NCBI GenBank assembly: GCA_032260385.1
Contig: JAVVEL010000011.1
Coordinates: 18,504-82,503, forward strand
Reading direction: 5' to 3'
Source: UBA9300 sp032260385
Lineage (GTDB): Bacteria > Bacteroidota > Bacteroidia > Bacteroidales > VadinHA17
DNA: 64,000 bases
Positions within the stretch are counted from its first letter, which is position 1. Each line of letters opens with the position of its first letter. Both the position numbers and the translations under genes were made by a program. The notes below the pieces were generated by a model that searched no databases, was not told the DNA's origin, and saw only the letters and a list, made by a program, of their open reading frames with translations. Of the stretch, positions 1 through 9,300 are shown in pieces.

Positions 1-2144
1 AGGCTATTGCAGTTATAGGAGACTTTGATCCTGCCCTTATGGAAGAAAAGGTTATTGATATGTTCTCAAGGATTCCTGCCGTGGATAATCCGCCTGAAAG
101 ACCATCCTTCGAAGTGCCTGAACATGACAGCACACTTTATGTCCTGGCAACCGACAGGGAGGCCTCCCAGCATGCAGTCGACCTGTATATAAAACACAGG
201 TCTGTAAGCCCTGAAAACAAAAATATGGATTACCTGAGGGAACAATATATCAGAACCCTCTTCAATTCAATGATGTCTCAGAGAATAGATGAATTGCTAC
301 AGAAAGGTACTCCTCCCTTTATAATGGGTTCGGTAAGCTATAGCAGCTTCATCCGGGGCTATGATGTTTTCAGCATTGGCGCCAGCTTCAGGCAGGGAGA
401 AGGTGAAAAAGCCTTCAGGGCGATCTATGCTGAAGCCGAAAGGGTGAAACGACATGGCTTCAGCACCGGAGAACTGGAAAGGGCAAAATCAAAAATGCTT
501 TCCGACTGGGAAAATTATTACAGGGAAAAGAATAAAATAGATAATGACTCAAGGGCAGGAAGTATTCAGCAGCATTTCCTGATTAACGAACCATTACCCT
601 CCGTGGAATTTGAAGCTCAGAAAGTAAAGGAAATAGTGCCTGATATATCACTGGAGGAGGTATCATCCAGGGTAAAACAGTGGTTAACCGATAGAAACAG
701 GGTCATCTTTGTACAGGGACCTGAGGCCGAAGATATCGATTACCTCAGCCGTCAACAAGCCCTGGATATTATAGAAGAAATAGAAAATTCTGAACTTGCC
801 GTATATGATGACGCTGCATCTGCTGAATCACTAATAAATGAAGCGCTCCCGGGAAGCATGGTAAGCGGGACCAGGGAACTTGCCGAATTTGGTGCGGTGG
901 AATGGACCCTTGGCAACGGAGCTAAAGTGGTCTACAGGAAGGCCGACTATGAAAAAGACAATGTTGCGGTGAATGCTTTCTCCTTCGGGGGGACATCCCT
1001 CATTGAAGACAGCTTCATTCCGGAAGCATCACTACTTTCTACACTTGCAGCTACTTATGGCGCCGGTGAATATGACAATATAAGCCTCCAGAAAATGCTG
1101 TCAGGGAAAAAAGCATCCCTGTCGGTCAGCCTCAGTGAAGTAACTGAAAACATCAGTGGCACAGCCACACCGAAAGATTTCGAAACACTCATGCAACTGC
1201 TCTACCTTCGATTCGAGGAGCCAAGGTTCGACCGCGAAGCACATGATGCCATAACATCAAGATTCAAGGCACTGATCGAAACGATGAATAACAACCCGCA
1301 AAAAATCATGCAGGACTCCTTAACTCTTATCATGACAGGTTATCACCCGAGGGCAAGGGTACTGGATGAAGACTATATTGACGATATTGAATTCAGTAAA
1401 ATACAGGAACTTTACCTGGAAAGATTCAGGGATGCCGATGACTATACCTTCTTTATAGTGGGGAATGTAAGTGAGGATACGGCAAGGATAATGGCAGAAA
1501 AATATATTGGTTCACTGACCAGCCACCCGGGATCCGAAACATGGATTGACAGGGGCATCAGGCAACCTGAAGGGAAGATTGAGAAGATAATAGAGATGCC
1601 CCTCACTGTCCCTAAAGCCACCATTGTCATAAACTATTCTGAAGATATGGAGTTCAATCCTTACAACAGGCAGGCAGCAAGGGTAATCAATGGCATCCTC
1701 GATATAATATACAATGAAAAGATACGTGAAGAGGAAGGGGGGACCTACAGTGTATCGGCATCTGTTTCGCTGCAACAATTCCCGGTTCAGAAAGCCAGTA
1801 CACTTATTTCATTTGACTGTGACCCGGAGAGGGCTTCTGATCTTAAATCAATAGTATACAGTGAGATAAACAAACTGATGGAAGAAGGACCCAGCCAGGA
1901 ACACCTTGATAAGGCCGTTAATAATATCATGAAGAACAGGGAAGAGTCGCAGCAACATAATTCATACTGGATGTCAGCCCTCTATACTTTTTACATTAGT
2001 GGTATAAATTATAATGACCCGGCAAATTACGAAGACATACTGAAGGGCTTCACTGCCGAAGATATCCGGAAAGCCGCTCTTGCCTTCTTCAAAGACGCTG
2101 ATGTTGTGGATATAGTTTTTAAGCCGGAGGAAAACCTCCGGTAA
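1..2144 (+). CDS. M16 family zinc peptidase (pitrilysin/PqqL-like), 5' end outside window
   Basis: The reading frame is open from the window edge (the codons before the first ATG at 39 translate to AIAVIGDFDPAL), so this is the C-terminal ~714 residues of a larger protein. Family members of this type are about 900-950 aa with four M16 modules. The phrase AVIGDFD and the later FFIVGNVSEDTARIMAEKY are typical of the strands that close M16 modules, and EEGGTYSVSASVS is the usual second-half R/Y-type motif region. The zinc site HxxEH lies in the first module and is therefore off-window, so catalysis cannot be verified here. Such proteins are usually exported and degrade peptides in the periplasm or at the outer membrane. 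The 3' end overlaps the convergent lipoprotein gene by 26 bp. Family confidence is high; substrate unknown. Confidence 0.88.
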   Translation, partial: AIAVIGDFDPALMEEKVIDMFSRIPAVDNPPERPSFEVPEHDSTLYVLATDREASQHAVDLYIKHRSVSPENKNMDYLREQYIRTLFNSMMSQRIDELLQKGTPPFIMGSVSYSSFIRGYDVFSIGASFRQGEGEKAFRAIYAEAERVKRHGFSTGELERAKSKMLSDWENYYREKNKIDNDSRAGSIQQHFLINEPLPSVEFEAQKVKEIVPDISLEEVSSRVKQWLTDRNRVIFVQGPEAEDIDYLSRQQALDIIEEIENSELAVYDDAASAESLINEALPGSMVSGTRELAEFGAVEWTLGNGAKVVYRKADYEKDNVAVNAFSFGGTSLIEDSFIPEASLLSTLAATYGAGEYDNISLQKMLSGKKASLSVSLSEVTENISGTATPKDFETLMQLLYLRFEEPRFDREAHDAITSRFKALIETMNNNPQKIMQDSLTLIMTGYHPRARVLDEDYIDDIEFSKIQELYLERFRDADDYTFFIVGNVSEDTARIMAEKYIGSLTSHPGSETWIDRGIRQPEGKIEKIIEMPLTVPKATIVINYSEDMEFNPYNRQAARVINGILDIIYNEKIREEEGGTYSVSASVSLQQFPVQKASTLISFDCDPERASDLKSIVYSEINKLMEEGPSQEHLDKAVNNIMKNREESQQHNSYWMSALYTFYISGINYNDPANYEDILKGFTAEDIRKAALAFFKDADVVDIVFKPEENLR

Positions 2145-3231
2145 TTTCCTTAACCTTGTCAAAGAAAGCCTTTTTTCTTTCGGAGTTAAGGCCCCAGTCT
2201 ACAGGCACGCTCTGGAAGCCTTCCTCGTATGACTCCCCGGCCCTGCGGTAATCAAAGAAGCCCCATGAGGCATATGATTCCACGGCAGCCTTCATATTGT
2301 AATCTTCCTGATCAAAGCTATAATGATCATCCTCGTTGAACACTACCGGCTGGGCGTTGTATTCAGGCATCACTTTAACACGTCTTACCATTTCCCTTAT
2401 GTCATCAGGATTATCAACGCCATTGCCATGGAGGAAGATTACATCGGATGCCTCCAGGACCTTACTGCCCGGCAGGTTCCCTCCACCGTAGCTTACTCCT
2501 GCTGGATAGCTGTACCCTTCATAGGTCCTTTTTTTCACCCTGCTTATCAGTTCATGAACCCTTTCAGGCTGCAGGATCTCATGGTCATATTCAATATCAC
2601 ATTCATTGCATACCTCGATGATTACATTCCTGAAACCAGACTCATTAAGCCAGTCAAGTGTATTGTCCACTGCATTTAAAACAGCCTGTTCATTTGCCAT
2701 TTCCTGGTCCTGCCCGAAATAGAACAAACCCAGGATCACTGCCATTCCCAGTTCATCAGCCCTGTCGAGTATCCTGTACAGGCGCGTGAAATATTTTTTC
2801 TTGAGTGTGCCATCGGCATTGAAGGCTGTGTTTATCCATCCCTCCTTGTTGCCATAGCCCGTTGGGCTGCCTCCCTGCAGATTAAGGGTAAAGGCCAGCA
2901 AACCATAGCTGTGCCATTCCTCCATCGCCTTTATGAATTCATTGGTATTTCTGTCGGGGTCCCAGGTTCCCGTGTCGGGGTATTTCCACAGCCGGGCTGT
3001 TTGTTCATTGCTGTCGTCAAAGATACCCTGTACCATCCGTGAATTGAACAGCAGGCCTTCAATATTGTTTCCCTTCCATTCCCTGCCCCTGTAGGTGGGA
3101 AAACCGTTTATATAAAACTTATTGCCCCTTATTTCCACCCTTGTTTTATTATTTCCCCTGTCGCACGATGTAAAGGGCAGTATAAGAAGTGATGCTACAA
3201 GGACTATTTTTATTTTATGCCAGTTTCTCAT
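2119..3231 (-). CDS. Lipoprotein with glycoside hydrolase clan A-like TIM barrel
   Basis: A 370-aa protein with a signal peptide and lipobox ending at Cys23 (LPFTSC), so probably a lipid-anchored envelope protein. The body reads like a GH5/GH-A type (beta/alpha)8 barrel: beta-4 carries IIEVCNE with Glu210 preceded by Asn, the usual acid/base position, and PVVFNEDD near residues 295-302 places Glu300 as candidate nucleophile. An early strand contains TYRGREW, which may be the sugar-facing N-terminal region. No carbohydrate-binding module is visible. The start overlaps the 3' end of the upstream PfkB kinase by 17 bp, suggesting translational coupling, and its 3' end overlaps the convergent M16 gene. 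The exact GH family and substrate cannot be assigned from reading alone; a non-catalytic relative is possible. Confidence 0.7.
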   Translation of the reverse strand: MRNWHKIKIVLVASLLILPFTSCDRGNNKTRVEIRGNKFYINGFPTYRGREWKGNNIEGLLFNSRMVQGIFDDSNEQTARLWKYPDTGTWDPDRNTNEFIKAMEEWHSYGLLAFTLNLQGGSPTGYGNKEGWINTAFNADGTLKKKYFTRLYRILDRADELGMAVILGLFYFGQDQEMANEQAVLNAVDNTLDWLNESGFRNVIIEVCNECDIEYDHEILQPERVHELISRVKKRTYEGYSYPAGVSYGGGNLPGSKVLEASDVIFLHGNGVDNPDDIREMVRRVKVMPEYNAQPVVFNEDDHYSFDQEDYNMKAAVESYASWGFFDYRRAGESYEEGFQSVPVDWGLNSERKKAFFDKVKEITGGFPPA

Positions 3232-4195
3232 TTATCTCTTCTCTTATTCCGGGCCATTTATCAATATTTATTTTAGGGCCTATCCCCTGTATGACGTATG
3301 AAGCCAGGAGGGTGCCAAAAAATCCGCATTTATCCAGGGGGGCATTATTTGCCAGACCGTACAGGAAGCCGGCTGCATAAAGGTCGCCCGCCCCTGTTGA
3401 GTCAATACATTCAACATCCAGGGCATCTGTTTTTATCATTCCCCTGCCGTCATGAATCAGTGAGCCCTTTGCCCCGGTTTTAACCACAGCTATCTCACAC
3501 CTTCCTGCAAGATCTTTAAGAGCCTCTTCGGCATCCTTTCCAGTGAAAGCTTTTGCCTCATACTCATTGGCAAAGATTATATCAGTATAATTATCAATAA
3601 TATGGGAGAAATTCTCCCTGTATGTTTCCACCACATTGAAGCTTGCCAGGTCTATTGCAACTTTCAGTCCTTCTTCCCTGGCATAGCCACATGCCCTTTC
3701 AACAAGTTCCATATTGGTGATAAGATAACCTTCGAGGTAGAGGTAGTCGTACCTGGTGAATACAGATCTCTTCAGGTCATCTGCCACAAGTTTTTCTGCC
3801 GCACCCAGGTGAGTGGCAAAGGTACGTTCCGAGTCCCTGCTTATCATTGCCACTGCCGTCCCTGTATCACCTTCCTTAATCGCCAGGTAGGTTTTCACCC
3901 CGGCCGACTTCATGTTTTTTTCAAAGATCTCCCCTGTGGTATCCTTTCCTATGGCACCAATAAATCCACCCTGAGCGCGCATTTTTGATAGCCCGTGGAT
4001 TGTATTTGCCGCCGAGCCGCCGGACGCCATGCTTGATACATATTGGGCAGTCAGTTGCTTTATCTCCCTTGACTTATCCTCATCAACAAGATTCATGCTC
4101 CCCCTGGCAAATCCAAGCTGTTCAATTATGCTGTCATCCTTCAGGGGTGTCATTGCGTCAACCAGTGCATTACCTATGCCTAGAACTTTCTTCAT
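3215..4195 (-). CDS. PfkB family sugar/nucleoside kinase (adenosine kinase-like)
   Basis: A 326-aa cytosolic kinase. N-terminal GIGNALVD and GGSAANT (residues 59-65) form the substrate-binding signature of PfkB kinases; the C-terminal signature DSTGAGD (265-271) gives the anion hole and the catalytic base Asp271; ANEYEA (209-214) is the conserved middle motif. Length matches the family. The pattern of motifs is closest to the adenosine kinase/ribokinase-like group frequently annotated as adenosine kinase in Bacteroidota, but PfkB substrates are difficult to call from sequence. It is the first gene of a two-gene unit with the GH-like lipoprotein, with overlapping stop and start. Its promoter region faces that of tRNA-Asn. 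Confidence 0.85.
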   Translation of the reverse strand: MKKVLGIGNALVDAMTPLKDDSIIEQLGFARGSMNLVDEDKSREIKQLTAQYVSSMASGGSAANTIHGLSKMRAQGGFIGAIGKDTTGEIFEKNMKSAGVKTYLAIKEGDTGTAVAMISRDSERTFATHLGAAEKLVADDLKRSVFTRYDYLYLEGYLITNMELVERACGYAREEGLKVAIDLASFNVVETYRENFSHIIDNYTDIIFANEYEAKAFTGKDAEEALKDLAGRCEIAVVKTGAKGSLIHDGRGMIKTDALDVECIDSTGAGDLYAAGFLYGLANNAPLDKCGFFGTLLASYVIQGIGPKINIDKWPGIREEINEKLA

Positions 4196-4242
4196 AATAC
4201 TGTTTAAGCGTTTTCTGAATGAATAAAATAATTGACAAATAT

Positions 4243-4274
4243 ATTGCTTAATTCACTAAAAGCCTTTATTTTTG
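4243..4274 (+). promoter_or_regulatory. Promoter of tRNA-Asn (Bacteroidota -33/-7 type)
   Basis: ATTG at 4243-4246, 20 bp, then TATTTTTG at 4267-4274. This fits the TTTG...TAnnTTTG pattern recognised by the Bacteroidota primary sigma factor. The mature tRNA begins 40 nt further on, leaving a short 5' leader. Confidence 0.6.
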
Positions 4275-4313
4275 CCACGCAAATTCCGGATAGGATTTTG
4301 CATCTGAAAAAAT

Positions 4314-4387
4314 TCCTCAGTAGCTCAGTTGGTTAGAGCGGCGGACTGTTAATCCGTAGGTCGAAGGTTCGAGTCCTTCCTGGGGAG
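4314..4387 (+). tRNA. tRNA-Asn (GUU)
   Basis: A 74-nt cloverleaf. Acceptor strands 4314-4320 and 4380-4386 pair over 7 bp with one G-U; D-stem GCTC/GAGC; anticodon stem GCGGA/TCCGT; anticodon GTT at 4348-4350; T-arm GAAGG-TTCGAGT-CCTTC; discriminator G at 4387. CCA is not encoded. The 3' side is followed by an A-run and a GC-rich hairpin. Confidence 0.97.
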
Positions 4388-4401
4388 CTGAAAAAAGCCG
4401 G

Positions 4402-4432
4402 CGCGGATCATTAAGGTCCGCGTCTTTATTTT
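4402..4432 (+). terminator. Probable Rho-independent terminator after tRNA-Asn
   Basis: CGCGGA (4402-4407) pairs with TCCGCG (4417-4422) across a 9-nt loop and is followed by the T-rich stretch TCTTTATTTT. Position just downstream of the tRNA supports a transcription stop. Confidence 0.6.
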
Positions 4433-4588
4433 GATTGATAGAACCAGGGAACCTAAGATTGTGAAGTAAATGAGGGCGAAGGGTAGGGAAGCCCAAATTG
4501 GGCATCTCTACTTACAGGCTCCGCCAAGCCTTCAGTGGTCAGAGAGAGCTATGTATGACATGGCAATAGGTATGGAAAACTTAAACCT

Positions 4589-4616
4589 CTGAACACTGAA
4601 CGCTGAACGCGCAACG
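4589..4616. repeat. Short heptamer tandem repeat (CTGAACR)
   Basis: Three tandem copies of the heptamer CTGAAC(A/G) occupy 4589-4609, followed by a degenerate copy CGCAACG to 4616. It sits in the otherwise gene-free stretch 4433-4648, in which I see no other structure. Slippage-type microrepeat; no function assigned. Confidence 0.6.
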
Positions 4617-4648
4617 AGATAGAGTCTCCAGCCCTTATGTTTCTGATG

Positions 4649-5254
4649 CTACCTTTTCTTCATAAATTTCCCGAGGAAGGACATTCCCAGTTCGGAAACG
4701 TCGTCCATCACGTTGCCGTCATTGTCGCGGTCCAGAAGCTGGTTTATAACGCTGTGTGACTGTGAGGCCTTCTTCTGTTCGGTTTTGATATAGCCATTCA
4801 GCAAACCACTTATTGCACTGCCACTGCCACTGCCACCTGAGCTTTTCTTACCCAGGAGTCCCATAACCATTGGAGCAGCTATTTCGAGTATCTTGCTTGC
4901 TGACTGCCCGCTGAGGCCGGTATCTCTGCTGATATACTGCTCCACATTCTGACGCTTGTCACCAAGCACATGCCTCAGTATACCCGAACCGTTGACCGAT
5001 TCAGGATTGTTTAAAAAATCGCCCATGTTATCCAGCAAGCTGCCGTCATGGTCCTTTTTAATAGCATTCTGAAGCGCAGATGATCCTTCCTCGGAGCCGG
5101 TATTCCTGGCCAATGCATTCATCAATATGGGTATTGCGCTTGCCAGTGCAGCTTGGGTCTGTGTTGGCGTTGCATCGGCCTTTTGACTGATGGTCTGCAG
5201 CGAATTATCATCAAGTTTTGACAATAGTTCCTTTAGTACGTTCACTTTTTTCAT
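4649..5254 (-). CDS. DUF937 domain protein
   Basis: The start is placed at the internal ATG 5254 (MKKVNVLKEL), because the 35 residues in front of it are not domain-like. The 201-aa product is cytosolic-looking, rich in Ser/Gly/Gln, and has the DUF937 layout: an N-terminal helical unit with repeated Leu/Ala, a middle GLSGQSASKILEIAAPMVMGLLGKK segment and a Gly/Ser linker around residue 140, ending in a calcium-loop-like DRDNDGNVMDD stretch. The function of DUF937 proteins is unknown. The gene is isolated between tRNA-Asn and a cytochrome relic. Confidence 0.75.
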   Translation of the reverse strand: MKKVNVLKELLSKLDDNSLQTISQKADATPTQTQAALASAIPILMNALARNTGSEEGSSALQNAIKKDHDGSLLDNMGDFLNNPESVNGSGILRHVLGDKRQNVEQYISRDTGLSGQSASKILEIAAPMVMGLLGKKSSGGSGSGSAISGLLNGYIKTEQKKASQSHSVINQLLDRDNDGNVMDDVSELGMSFLGKFMKKR

Positions 5255-5399
5255 AATAATAAATTTGATGGATAGATGATCTATACCTCTTCCGGCTTTT
5301 ACATTAAAATTTATGAGTCTGGATATAGTGGCGCGGACCTCATCAGTAAATTTAATCAATTTTCTGCAGAAAAAGGACGGGGATTATTGATAAAGCTAA

Positions 5400-5764
5400 A
5401 AAAAGGCATGTGAAAATTGCCACAGGCCACATAGTGCCAAAGGCAAATTCCGCTTATTAAGCCATATTGCCGAAGAGCAAAATAATGTGAGACCCGAATT
5501 CGATCTTAACAACCCTTCATATCATCCTGTTGCCGGGATTGGTACAAACACTAACTCACCAAGCCTTATTGCCCCTGATTATGATGAGAACAGCATTATC
5601 TACTGCACCGATTGTCATGCCAGTGATGGCTCTGCGTCCCCCGCAGATCCTCATTGTTCAATATATCCGGGGCTATTGAAGTACAGGTATGACAGGGCTG
5701 ACTATTCAGTTGAATCGGCACTGTCATATGACCTGTGGTCTGCAGTGCTGACCACCTGGTAGGC
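5400..5764 (+). pseudogene. Relic of a multihaem cytochrome c (doubled CxxCH type)
   Basis: The frame opens right after a stop at 5397-5399 with no start codon of its own and ends at TAG 5762-5764. It encodes about 121 residues containing two haem-c attachment motifs, CENCH (codons from 5409) and YCTDCH (around 5616), with the surrounding CHRPH and LLKYRYDRAD...ESALSYDL phrases typical of doubled-CxxCH cytochromes. The normal GPHGS phrase is altered to DPHCS, and similarity stops at the point where the next haem motif would begin (after SYDL, about 5735), immediately inside the 3' end of the convergent kinase gene. Both ends are therefore missing. A GTG at 5487 could open a 91-aa ORF, but that would lack a signal peptide, so I treat the whole as a remnant. 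Confidence 0.75.
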
Positions 5765-6388
5765 CTTATTAACAATCAGGTCGGCTTTGGGTTTAAGGGA
5801 TGAAACAGCCTGGTGTTCACGATCCAGTATTTTAAGCCTGAAGCTGCTCATTTCCTCCTTCATCCTGATAATCTGGTTTATTTTTGTTTCCCTGTATGTA
5901 AGGTCAATAAAAACCCTGAGGTCGATATCCGGTGCCTCAATGGCATAGAGACCGTCAATTACAAGGAGGTCAATCTTGCTGAAATCGGTAATAAGCTTAT
6001 CAACCTGTTCGGGAATTAGATCAATGCATGGTATTACGCATTCCTGCTCCTCCTTGAAATCCCTTATTGTCTTCCTTATTTTTACCCAGTCATATTCATC
6101 CAGTCCTATCCTGTCAAAGCCCTTATTCCTTCTCCACTCCTCCCTGAGCAATGGCTGTATCTTATAATAATTATCGGTATGGATCACCTTAACCCTTATA
6201 TTATCCTGTTTCAGCCGCTTGCCAAGGGAATGTGCAAGCTCAGACTTACCCGATCCTGATTCTCCGGATATACCCACTATATACCTGTACCTGCCATTCT
6301 TCTTTTCCAGGTCCTTTATTACGACTTCATAAATAGCCTCAGCCGCCTCCTTATGCATATCATTTATTAAAAGAATATCACCTAACAT
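5702..6388 (-). CDS. Uridine kinase-like P-loop kinase
   Basis: A 228-aa cytosolic P-loop NTPase. Walker A is GESGSGKS at about residues 42-49; HTDNYY (about 70-75) and a later LLVIDGLYAI strand are the positions of the uridine kinase/phosphoribulokinase family substrate Asp and Walker B. The last ~20 residues, after LIVNKAYQVV, look atypical and coincide with the junction to the cytochrome relic, so the C-terminus may be altered. The gene ends the minus-strand unit begun by the beta-PGM/GH65 fusion (6 bp gap), so it may phosphorylate a sugar or nucleoside linked to disaccharide breakdown rather than uridine. Family call good, substrate unresolved. Confidence 0.75.
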   Translation of the reverse strand: MLGDILLINDMHKEAAEAIYEVVIKDLEKKNGRYRYIVGISGESGSGKSELAHSLGKRLKQDNIRVKVIHTDNYYKIQPLLREEWRRNKGFDRIGLDEYDWVKIRKTIRDFKEEQECVIPCIDLIPEQVDKLITDFSKIDLLVIDGLYAIEAPDIDLRVFIDLTYRETKINQIIRMKEEMSSFRLKILDREHQAVSSLKPKADLIVNKAYQVVSTADHRSYDSADSTE

Positions 6389-6394
6389 CCTGTC

Positions 6395-9300
6395 TCACTT
6401 ATTTAAATTCATTTTAAAGATCTTGCCTCTCTCCAGGTTAATTTTTTCACCGCAAATATGGACTTTTATTTTTTCTTTCTTACTTCTGTCAGCTATTATT
6501 TCAAGGGTTTTGGGAAAAATGGCCACCCTGAAATGTATGTCTCTGAAACTGAAATTAAACTTCACCCCTTTCCAGTGTCCGGGCAGATCGGGGCAAAGTG
6601 ATGGTTCATCCCCGGATAAATCGAGCTGGCAGAAAACCGACAGTACCATATATACTGTACCCGCCATTACCCCGCAGTGTATGCCTTCTCCTGTAGTCCC
6701 TCCCTGTATATCAACAAGGTCGCTGCTCAAGGCTTGCATATACATATCCCAGGCCATGTCATAATCACCCAGCCTGTACGCCAGGTCGGCATGTACAAGC
6801 CTTGAAAGTGTTGAACCATGAGAGGTACGGGAGATGTAATAATCGAAATTCTTCCTTATATAATCACCGGGCATCTGATAGCCCAGTTTTTTTATTATCT
6901 CTCCTGACTTTTCAAATCCCAGATTAAAAAAGACCATAAGCAGGTCAGCCTGTTTTGCAAGTTTATAGTCATCGGGCGACTTACCTTCGGCCTTCAGTAT
7001 CCTGTCAAGCCTGTGAATATCCCCATATTTCTCCCTGTAAGCATCCCAGTCAAGCTCTTCCAGGTCAAAATACCCTTCGAACTGTTCAATAACACCTTCA
7101 TCGTTAACATTCAGGAGTAAATTCGAACTGATATCATTCCACCTGTCGAGTTCTTCTTGCCCGACTTCGTATTTCTCCAGCAACTTTTTCTTTTCTTCCT
7201 CCTCAAGCATTTCAACAAATTCATTTGCCCTGCCCATCATCCAGCTCACCATAATATTGGTATAGGCATTATCCGTCAGTCCCCCTTCCTTTGACCCCGG
7301 CAGTTTTTCATGGAATTCATCCGGGCCCATTACCCTGTGTATATGGTAACCTTTCCTAGTGTCATCATATACACACTTGCTTTCCCAGAACCTGCAAATT
7401 TCAAAAAGCATTTCAGCCCCGTACTTCATCATGAAAGTCTTGTCCCCGCTCACATTGTAATAATTACAAAGGTTATATGCAATAGCCAGGCTAACATGTC
7501 TCTGCAACCTGCTGTAATCATCACCCCATTTACCTGAAACCGGGTTAAGGTGAACAATTTGAGTTTCCTCCCGTCCGTCGCTTCCGCTTTGCCACGGGAA
7601 CATAGCTCCCCTGAAACCATTCTCCCTGGCGGCATCCCTTGCCTTGTCCAGTCGCCTGTACCTGTACATAAGCACCGATCTGACTACTTCGGGGAAATGT
7701 ATATTATACATGGGAAGGATATAAAGCTCATCCCAGAAAATATGTCCCCTGTAGGCCTCGCCGTGCAGGCCGCGTGGCGGGATACCTGCATCAAGGTCTT
7801 TATGATGAGGCGAAGCCGTTACCAACATATGATAGAGGTGCAAGCGTATCAGTTTTTGAGCTGTCCTGTCGCCTTCCACTTTTATATCTAGCTCATTCCA
7901 TATCCTTTCCCAGGTCTGTGCCGATAGTTCCAGCTCACGGTCATAGTTTATCATTTTATCAATTGCCATTCTCGCATGTTTCTCCGGAATTGTCACCCTT
8001 GTATCCTGTGAGGTATATATAGAGACAAGTTTTTCAAGCACTATTTCCTCTCCCCTCTTCCCCATTACGGTAAAATTCTGGCAGGACTTACCTTTTGAGC
8101 ATTCAGATTTCATCACTTTATCCAGGTCCTCACTGCCATTCAGTATATGCCTGGCTGCAATTTTAATAATTACGTTTGATTCCGTTGTTTGAACCTTTAA
8201 ATATGACCTGTTACAATCGATCCTTTCTGCTATATGTGTCATGTGTTGTTGGTTCAGGTCACTGTACCTTTCCACACCTGCATTTATATGATTGCCATTG
8301 AGTTCCGACCTTATTGTGATCTCCTCATCATAATTTAAGGGTATTACTGTATACTTCAGTGCTGCAATATGCTTGTAATGCATGGCGGCAAACCTGGATG
8401 AACGAACAATTGTTCTCCTTCCTTTATGGTCCTCCAGTTCAATCTCGCGGAACAGCTCTCCCTTCCCGAAATCAAGCTTCCTTTTCATACTGTTAATCTT
8501 CATGCCTGATTCAGTATCAAAGCTGAACCAATCATCCTTCCCTATCCTGAATTTTACAGGGAGCCAGTTAGGGATATTGACCAAGTCCTCATTCTCAATA
8601 TCCTTCCCTGCAACATTGGAATTCAGCCTGTTATAAAGGCCGGAGATATAAGTGCCGGGGTAATTCACCTTATTGGCACTGCTTTCCTCAAGGGCTCCTC
8701 TTGTGCCGAAATAGCCGTTTCCCACTGTAAGCAGGGCTTCCCTTGATCTTTCCTTTTCGAAATCATAATCAAAATACTGAAGGCACCATGTATCCTCATC
8801 AAGCCCCTTTTCAAACCATTCATTAATATCTTCAATGCTGATCTCTGACAGATCTTCAAGCACTATATCACCACCATTTATTTTAAGTTCATTCACATTG
8901 TCTTCCCTTGCCACACCTATCACAAGCCCGAAATTACCGTTCTTTCCGGCCTGCACTCCCGACACTGCATCTTCCACAACAACGGACCTGTGGTATTCAA
9001 CACCCAGTCTGTCACACGCTGTGGTGAAAATATCCGGTTCAGGCTTTCCATGCAAGCCCAGTTCAGCTGAAACTACACCATCGATGCGAGTCTCAAACAA
9101 ATCAAGCAAGCCTGCCACCTCAAGTACCGGCTTGCAGTTTTTGCTTGATGAAGCCACCCCGATCCTAACACCCAGTTTTTTCAGTCGATGGATCATCGAA
9201 ACGGTTGAATCGTATACCTGCACCCCCTCTTCTTCCAATATCTTATTGAACATCAAGTTCTTCCGGTTGCCAAGGCCGCAGACTGTATCCTTAGACGGCT

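Noticed and set aside
4317..4505. 62-aa minus-strand ORF ending in EGLEPSTYGLTVRRSNQLSY
   Set aside because: This is the well-known false protein produced by reading the antisense of a tRNA gene; it covers tRNA-Asn.
5487..5764. 91-aa ORF as an intact gene
   Set aside because: The same frame continues upstream with another haem motif and has no signal peptide or complete cytochrome structure, so it is better explained as a relic.
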